A stretch of 9,719 bases of DNA from Nitrospirota bacterium (GTDB lineage Bacteria > Nitrospirota > Thermodesulfovibrionia > Thermodesulfovibrionales > SM23-35): the NCBI GenBank assembly GCA_016212245.1, contig JACRGU010000040.1, forward strand, positions 1 through 9,719, read 5' to 3'. Below, in pieces: positions 6,455 through 9,719 of this stretch (its first letter is position 1; every line of letters starts with the position of its first letter). The notes beneath the pieces were generated by a model that was not told where the DNA came from, ran no database searches, and saw only the letters and a list, made by a program, of their open reading frames with translations. Position numbers and translations under genes: made by a program.

Positions 6455-6949
6455 ATGATTATCAAAGGCAGGGTCTGGAGGTTTGGCAGTGACATAAACA
6501 CAGATGCAATAATCCCGGCAAGGTATCTTAATACCTCTGATCCAGAGGAGCTCGCAAGGCATGTGATGGAGGATGCAGACAGGGGTTTTCCTGATAAAGT
6601 TAAGGCAGGCGATATCATAGTTGCTGAGAAGAACTTCGGCTGTGGCTCATCGAGGGAGCATGCACCGGTCGCTATAAAGGCAGCAGGTATTCAGGCAGTC
6701 ATAGCAAAGAGCTTTGCGAGGATCTTCTACCGTAATGCCTTTAATATCGGCCTTCCAATATTTGAATCTACTGAGGCATCGAAGAAGATTAGAGAAGGAG
6801 ATGAGGTCGAAGTGGATGCTGACACAGGCACCATTAAAAACCTTACAAAAGGTGAGCAGTATACAGCAAACCCAATCCCTCCGTTTATGCAGGAACTAAT
6901 TTCTGCTGGCGGGCTTGTGGAGTGGACGAAAAAGAAATTAAAGATTTAA
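6455..6949 (+). CDS. leuD: 3-isopropylmalate dehydratase small subunit LeuD
   Basis: Small (swivel-domain) subunit of the [4Fe-4S] isomerase that converts 2- to 3-isopropylmalate in leucine synthesis; the iron-sulfur cluster sits in LeuC. The 164-residue length is that of the short archaeal-type LeuD group rather than the roughly 200 of E. coli. Motifs seen: FGSDINTDAIIPARYL (10-25), FGCGSSREHAP (61-71) and FARIFYRNAFNIGLP (87-101). The YLNT loop after PAR is in the region that separates isopropylmalate from homoaconitate enzymes, so a related substrate cannot be excluded. AAAGGA (6443-6448) is a good ribosome site 6 bases from the ATG. leuB follows after 26 bases. No leuC is adjacent in this window, which is unusual. 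Confidence 0.93.
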   Translation: MIIKGRVWRFGSDINTDAIIPARYLNTSDPEELARHVMEDADRGFPDKVKAGDIIVAEKNFGCGSSREHAPVAIKAAGIQAVIAKSFARIFYRNAFNIGLPIFESTEASKKIREGDEVEVDADTGTIKNLTKGEQYTANPIPPFMQELISAGGLVEWTKKKLKI

Positions 6950-6975
6950 AATTAAAAAATTAAGGAGAAAGATTA

Positions 6976-8043
6976 ATGTCTAAGATATATAACATAGCAG
7001 TTATTCCTGGCGATGGGACAGGGCCAGAAGTGATTACAGAAGGGGTAAAGGTTCTTAATGCTACATCAAGCAAGTTCGGGTTCAGACTTAATTTAGACTT
7101 TTTTGATTTCGGAGGTGAGAGATATTTAAAAACAGGCGAGGTGCTTCCGGATGGAGCGGTGGATGAACTCAGAAGATACGATGCGATCTATCTCGGTGCA
7201 ATAGGACATCCTGATGTAAAGCCAGGCATCCTCGAAAGGGGAATACTCTTGAGGCTCAGGTTTGAGCTTGACCAGTATATCAATCTAAGGCCTGTCAAAC
7301 TCTATCCAGGTGTTGATTGTCCCCTGAAGGATAAGAGGCCTGAGCACATAGATTTTGTTGTTATAAGGGAAAATACAGAAGGGTTGTACGCAGGGGCAGG
7401 GGGGGTGCTTAGAAAAGGTACGCCTGATGAGGTTGCGATACAGGAGTCAATTAATACAAGAAAGGGCGTTGAACGATGCATACGCTATGCATTTGAATAT
7501 TGTAAGAAGAGGAATAAGATGAACAGGCTTACCCTTTGCGGTAAGACGAATGTCCTGACCTTTGCCTTTGACCTCTGGGAGAGAACCTTCTATGAGGTTG
7601 CAAAAGAATACCCAGAGATAAAAACCGACTATGCACACGTGGATGCAATAACAATGTGGTTCATAAAAAACCCTGAATGGTTCGATGTGATTGTAACAGA
7701 CAATATGTTTGGAGATATCATTACTGACTTAGGTGCAATGATACAGGGCGGGATGGGTATTGCTGCTGGTGGAAACATAAACCCTGAAGGTGTCTCAATG
7801 TTCGAGCCAATAGGCGGTTCTGCTCCTAAATACAAAGGCCAGAATGTTATTAACCCTCTCGCTGCAATCTGCGCTGGCGGTATGATGCTCGAGCATTTAG
7901 GTGAGGAGAAGGCAGGCAAGGCTCTCGAGCAAGCAGTAATGGAGGTGACTGGTAAACATCTCAAGGGCCTCGCAGCAGGACAGATGGGAATGAGCACAAC
8001 AGAGGTTGGTGACCTTGTTGCAGATCTGGCTGCAAAACTGTAG
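6976..8043 (+). CDS. leuB: 3-isopropylmalate dehydrogenase LeuB (beta-decarboxylating dehydrogenase)
   Basis: Oxidises and decarboxylates 3-isopropylmalate to 2-oxoisocaproate, the step after LeuD. The 355-residue sequence has IPGDGTGPEV (10-19), NLRPV (103-107), VIRENTEGLYAG (129-140), catalytic Lys190 in CGKTNV, HVDA (221-224) and the metal-binding TDNMFGDIITDLGAM (241-255). At the nucleotide loop it reads GGSAPKYKGQNVINP (280-294). NAD-type LeuB enzymes usually have Asp-Ile where this has Lys285-Tyr286, and Lys-Tyr is the NADP pair of E. coli isocitrate dehydrogenase. A related activity (tartrate/malate or homoisocitrate dehydrogenase) is possible, but the leuD neighbour favours LeuB. AAGGAG (6962-6967) lies 8 bases before the ATG. 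The stop is only 3 bases from the stop of the convergent gene. Confidence 0.9.
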   Translation: MSKIYNIAVIPGDGTGPEVITEGVKVLNATSSKFGFRLNLDFFDFGGERYLKTGEVLPDGAVDELRRYDAIYLGAIGHPDVKPGILERGILLRLRFELDQYINLRPVKLYPGVDCPLKDKRPEHIDFVVIRENTEGLYAGAGGVLRKGTPDEVAIQESINTRKGVERCIRYAFEYCKKRNKMNRLTLCGKTNVLTFAFDLWERTFYEVAKEYPEIKTDYAHVDAITMWFIKNPEWFDVIVTDNMFGDIITDLGAMIQGGMGIAAGGNINPEGVSMFEPIGGSAPKYKGQNVINPLAAICAGGMMLEHLGEEKAGKALEQAVMEVTGKHLKGLAAGQMGMSTTEVGDLVADLAAKL

Positions 8044-8046
8044 TAA

Positions 8047-8517
8047 CTATCTTTTCTTCCCCTTCCCTTTTTCTTTCTCCTGCCGAATTGCTTCCTTGGC
8101 TTTCGATCTTTCCTCGTGGCGTCTTGCGATCTCCTTGTAAATTTCAATTGTTAGCTCATCGTCCCTAAGCCCCTGTTCCAGTTTTTCGTGAACAAACTTA
8201 CCAAGTTGGTCAAAATCTATTTTTTTACCGACACCATAAGCCATTGCTTTGCTTGCAGTCTCGATGTCTCTTCCTTTGATACCTTTCTCCATAGCCTTTT
8301 CTACAAGACCCCGAGCATGTCTAATAGGTACCCCTTTCCTTGCTGCGGCCTCGACCGAACCAATGGCGCTATCCAAATCTTCCTCAGAGAAGCCTTTTAG
8401 TCTCTTAGCTCTACCACGCCCTTTACCCTGAGCCAGAGCCGCTGTGTTAGCTAAGAGCATTGACACAGTGGTTAGAACTATTACCCCTACCATTAACAAT
8501 CTCGTCCTGTACATCAT
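8047..8517 (-). CDS. Small exported basic alpha-helical protein of unknown function
   Basis: A 156-residue protein. Residues 1-29 are a clear Sec signal peptide: positive start, hydrophobic 7-22, and ALA then Q at 27-30 as the likely signal-peptidase site. The mature part opens with a basic GKGRGRAKR stretch. It then has helical segments carrying recurring Lys/Gln-Gly-(Val/Ile/Leu) turns (RKGVP 60-64, EKGIK 77-81, EQGLR 114-118), which suggests short helix-hairpin repeats, and it ends in a Lys/Glu/Gly-rich tail (145-156). I do not recognise a named family. GGAGGG (8522-8527) is a good ribosome site for ATG 8517; a second ATG follows directly. The upstream mini-IS starts 43 bases before the start codon. 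Location in the periplasm or outside the cell is inferred from the signal peptide. Confidence 0.75.
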   Translation of the reverse strand: MMYRTRLLMVGVIVLTTVSMLLANTAALAQGKGRGRAKRLKGFSEEDLDSAIGSVEAAARKGVPIRHARGLVEKAMEKGIKGRDIETASKAMAYGVGKKIDFDQLGKFVHEKLEQGLRDDELTIEIYKEIARRHEERSKAKEAIRQEKEKGKGKKR

Positions 8518-8559
8518 ACTACCCTCCTTTTTCCTCTATCCATATGGCGGATAACGAGT

Positions 8560-8778
8560 CTGTAGAAAAAGTCGTTTTTCAAGAGACCCGTTTCTTGTAT
8601 TATTATCCTTGATTTATGATATTGCTTCTCTATGAGCCTTCGGCAATACCTATTTGAACTTGTCCTGCGAATAGTCATACTCTTTGTATCTCGCCATCTA
8701 TCCCTCCTAAGCGGTGTAAGTTCTTTCTTGCAATATGCAGATGGCGATATTATAAGCTTTTCTGGACTTTTTCTACAG
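8560..8778 (-). mobile_element. 219-base internally deleted insertion sequence, IS1182-type
   Basis: Perfect 14-base terminal inverted repeats: CTGTAGAAAAAGTC at 8560-8573 and GACTTTTTCTACAG at 8765-8778. Inside, on the minus strand, a strong AGGAGG (8703-8708) precedes an ATG (8697) that opens MARYKEYDYSQDKFK. I recognise this as the conserved N-terminus of IS1182-family transposases (from memory). The frame then stops, so almost all of the transposase is missing. The whole unit has the size and structure of a MITE. No convincing target duplication is seen at the ends. An internal inverted pair, ATCTCGCCATCT (8689-8700) and AGATGGCGATAT (about 8740-8751), also exists. Confidence 0.7.
8614..8697 (-). 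pseudogene. Transposase remnant inside the mini-IS
   Basis: The first 15 codons of an IS1182-like transposase (MARYKEYDYSQDKFK) are intact and keep their ribosome site, then TAG at 8650-8652. Twelve further codons in frame, VLPKAHREAIS and a stop at 8614-8616, may be the C-terminal scrap left by the deletion. The catalytic core is absent, so any movement must use a transposase supplied from elsewhere. Confidence 0.6.
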
Positions 8779-8836
8779 GTTCAACGATTGAACTGTGCGG
8801 TAGCCATTTGCCATCCGCACAAGTGGTTTGTTAGCC
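8779..8836 (-). other. attC-like structured site downstream of the toxin gene (tentative)
   Basis: Read on the minus strand, GGCTAAC (8836-8830) is followed by a perfect 7-bp hairpin, TGTGCGG paired with CCGCACA (8815-8821 and 8794-8800), and ends in GTTGAAC (8785-8779), which fits the GTTRRRY core of integron attC sites. Length (58) and orientation after the toxin gene fit a cassette. Against it, the two outer cores pair poorly and the first core deviates from RYYYAAC. A further perfect hairpin, GTTCAA/TTGAAC, spans 8779-8793. Confidence 0.25.
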
Positions 8837-8877
8837 ATTCTTATTATTCTTTTAATTTGAGATTTTCGAGCTTGAGG

Positions 8878-9138
8878 CTATTTATAAACATCCCCTCTTG
8901 GCCCGATTGCTTCTATGAGAATGATTTTATCTTCTACATTAACCCTGTAAACGATTCTCAAATCACCCATTGCATATCTGTATTTGCCTTCATGAATCCC
9001 TCTCAGTTTTTTGATATGTGGTCCTTCAAGTGGATTTTTGCTTATTGCTTCAATGGCTTTATTTATCCTACCCGCTGTTTTGTTGTCAAGGCTTTCATAG
9101 TATTTGACTGCCCTTTTGTGCGGGAAGATTTTATACAT
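8878..9138 (-). CDS. RelE/ParE-family toxin
   Basis: An 86-residue basic protein with the RelE/ParE layout: an N-terminal helical part (SLDNKTAGRINKAIEAI, 16-32), then NPLEGPHIKKLRG (35-47), then strands GKYRYAMGDLRIVYRV (51-66), ending in EAIGPRGDVYK. RelE-type toxins cut mRNA on the ribosome and ParE types poison gyrase; the sequence alone does not separate them. Arg61 in DLRIVY and the lysines near 43-44 are at positions where RelE enzymes keep basic active-site residues. The start is taken at ATG 9138, not the in-frame ATG at 9165: it overlaps the antitoxin stop by 8 bases (ATGTATAA), the usual coupling in such pairs, and gives the normal family length. Confidence 0.85.
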   Translation of the reverse strand: MYKIFPHKRAVKYYESLDNKTAGRINKAIEAISKNPLEGPHIKKLRGIHEGKYRYAMGDLRIVYRVNVEDKIILIEAIGPRGDVYK

Positions 9139-9370
9139 TGCGTTTAACTTTTTCCCACGGAACAAATTCGTCGAGTTTGCCCTTTTTAATGGCCTTCTCA
9201 GCTTCCTCTATTTGAGCCATAAGTTCACGGCTGGACAGTATTTCGAGTGTTGCTTCCATTTCTTCTTTTTCTTTTAGGTAATCTATAAAATCAATAGCAA
9301 CTTTAACTTTTTCTTCTGATAGCTCATCTATCGCCTTTTTAGCCTCTCTCTTTAATGTAGCGCTTTGCAT
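9131..9370 (-). CDS. Antitoxin of the RelE/ParE-type pair
   Basis: A 79-residue protein directly upstream of the toxin, with overlapping stop and start codons. It is mostly helical and acidic: the N-terminal half (LKREAKKAIDELSEEKVKVA...DYLKEKEEMEA) is likely the dimerising and possibly DNA-binding part. The C-terminal IEEAEKAIKKGKLDEFVPW followed by EKVKR is the segment that in such antitoxins wraps and blocks the toxin. The AGGAG (9376-9380 region) before ATG 9370 is a good ribosome site. An inverted repeat 39 bases upstream of the ATG could be the autoregulatory operator. Assignment rests on position and the C-terminal pattern; I do not place it confidently in one antitoxin family. Confidence 0.8.
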   Translation of the reverse strand: MQSATLKREAKKAIDELSEEKVKVAIDFIDYLKEKEEMEATLEILSSRELMAQIEEAEKAIKKGKLDEFVPWEKVKRNV

Positions 9371-9408
9371 TTTTTTCTCCTCTCACAGTAATTAATAATA
9401 GCTTACCA

Positions 9409-9426
9409 TATCATAACGGCATGATA
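9409..9426. promoter_or_regulatory. Likely operator of the toxin-antitoxin operon
   Basis: TATCAT (9409-9414) and ATGATA (9421-9426) form a perfect inverted repeat with a 6-base spacer, upstream of the antitoxin start in the expected promoter region. Type II pairs of this kind normally repress their own promoter by binding such a site. Confidence 0.4.
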
Positions 9427-9486
9427 GCAATCATTTTTTGTTTTTAAATTCATCAACTCAGCTTCCTCTTAACGAAACGAAAACGA

Positions 9487-9509
9487 AAAAGGGGACGGTT
9501 CTATTTTCT
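9487..9509 (-). repeat. GGGGACGG motif flanking the transposase gene
   Basis: On the minus strand AAATAGAACCGTCCCCTTTTT runs over the transposase stop codon. AGAACCGTCCCC is a motif I associate from memory with the borders of REP-associated Y1 transposase genes in environmental genomes. To its right-hand side on the minus strand is a graded A/CG run (9473-9492 on the plus strand). Confidence 0.5.
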
Positions 9510-9719
9510 ATCATCTTGACCCTTTTTCGGCCTACCTTTTAGCTTTACTATCGCATCAACATTATATTCTTTAGTTACCTTATCCTCGAAATCTTCACTG
9601 CCGTATATCACCCTCCTGTTCATCTCACCCTTCATCATATTCTTTTCTTTGACCATCCCTTTTATAAACTCCCTATACTTCTTCCTTCGTTCCGCATCGC
9701 TGCCTGCAAGGCCATTGAA
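9501..9719 (-). CDS. C-terminal end of a REP-associated (Y1-type) transposase, 5' part outside window
   Basis: The minus strand is open from base 9719 to TAG 9501-9503, giving 72 residues. The segment RRKKYREFIKGMVKEK, then RRVIYGSEDFEDKVTKEYN, and the closing KLKGRPKK match the tail typical of RAYT proteins: a YREFV-like helix, a YGS-F segment, and a basic GRP[RK]K end. Such proteins are single-strand nicking transposases related to IS200/IS605 TnpA that move short REP palindromes. The HuH metal motif and catalytic Tyr would lie beyond the right edge and cannot be checked. The stop codon is embedded in the AGAACCGTCCCC border motif, which supports the call. Confidence 0.7.
   Translation of the reverse strand, partial: FNGLAGSDAERRKKYREFIKGMVKEKNMMKGEMNRRVIYGSEDFEDKVTKEYNVDAIVKLKGRPKKGQDDRK

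Noticed and set aside
5982..6562. Minus-strand open frames over the GGDEF end, the repeat block and leuD start
   Set aside because: They translate hairpin repeats and antisense of two certain genes; no start signals.
7629..8147. Minus-strand open frame antisense to leuB
   Set aside because: Overlaps the well-supported leuB and exported-protein genes in other frames.
8518..8877. tRNA or structured RNA gene in the gap
   Set aside because: No cloverleaf or CCA-type end is visible; the gap is explained by the mini-IS and the hairpin site.
8632..9147. Plus-strand open frame of 171 codons
   Set aside because: It crosses the mini-IS, the hairpin region and the antisense of the toxin gene; composition is a random mix with no family match.
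9139..9165. Upstream in-frame ATG at 9165 for the toxin
   Set aside because: It would add nine residues deep inside the antitoxin gene. ATG 9138 gives the usual overlap and length.

Overview
The window looks like part of a chromosome from an uncultivated, repeat-rich Gram-negative bacterium of moderate GC. Nitrospirota or a deltaproteobacterial-type lineage is my best guess, from the general character of the FtsY, DUF2318, CBS-GGDEF and LeuD/LeuB proteins. This is inference, because there is no rRNA or marker gene to settle it. Most of the window is housekeeping, but it is densely seeded with small repeats and mobile-element remnants.

Left part (1-4563). A minus-strand NagZ-like family 3 glycoside hydrolase runs off the left edge. 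It stays open for 448 codons although three or four unrelated dispersed repeats sit inside it in frame. A short divergent region separates it from a plus-strand pair, a DUF2318-type cysteine-rich lipoprotein followed 11 bases later by ftsY. FtsY carries Asn where the guanine-specifying Asp of its TKxD motif should be. ftsY converges on, and overlaps by 38 bases, a minus-strand class A penicillin-binding protein (PBP1A). NagZ and PBP1A link this stretch to peptidoglycan turnover and synthesis, and FtsY to membrane-protein insertion.

Middle (4564-8046). Divergent from PBP1A is a four-CBS, PAS, GGDEF signalling protein with a ruined cyclase signature but an intact RxxD inhibitory-site motif. After a 155-base non-coding block holding two covarying copies of a small palindrome come leuD and leuB, the isopropylmalate isomerase small subunit and the isopropylmalate dehydrogenase of leucine synthesis. 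leuC is not next to them. Several first-in-unit genes have a -10-like box 6-7 bases before the start codon and no Shine-Dalgarno sequence, which suggests leaderless mRNAs. leuD, leuB, ftsY, the exported-protein gene and the antitoxin have good ribosome binding sites.

Right part (8047-9719). This is accessory DNA, all on the minus strand: a small exported alpha-helical protein; a 219-base internally deleted insertion-sequence derivative, probably of the IS1182 family, with perfect 14-base terminal inverted repeats and a surviving transposase start; a 58-base structured element with some attC-like features; a RelE/ParE toxin with its antitoxin and a likely operator; and the C-terminal end of a REP-associated (Y1-type) transposase with its typical flanking motif, cut by the right edge. 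The strongest candidates for something new are the in-frame repeat invasion of nagZ, the natural TKLN FtsY, the degenerate GGDEF with intact I-site motif, and the mini-IS/attC-like/toxin-antitoxin cluster.
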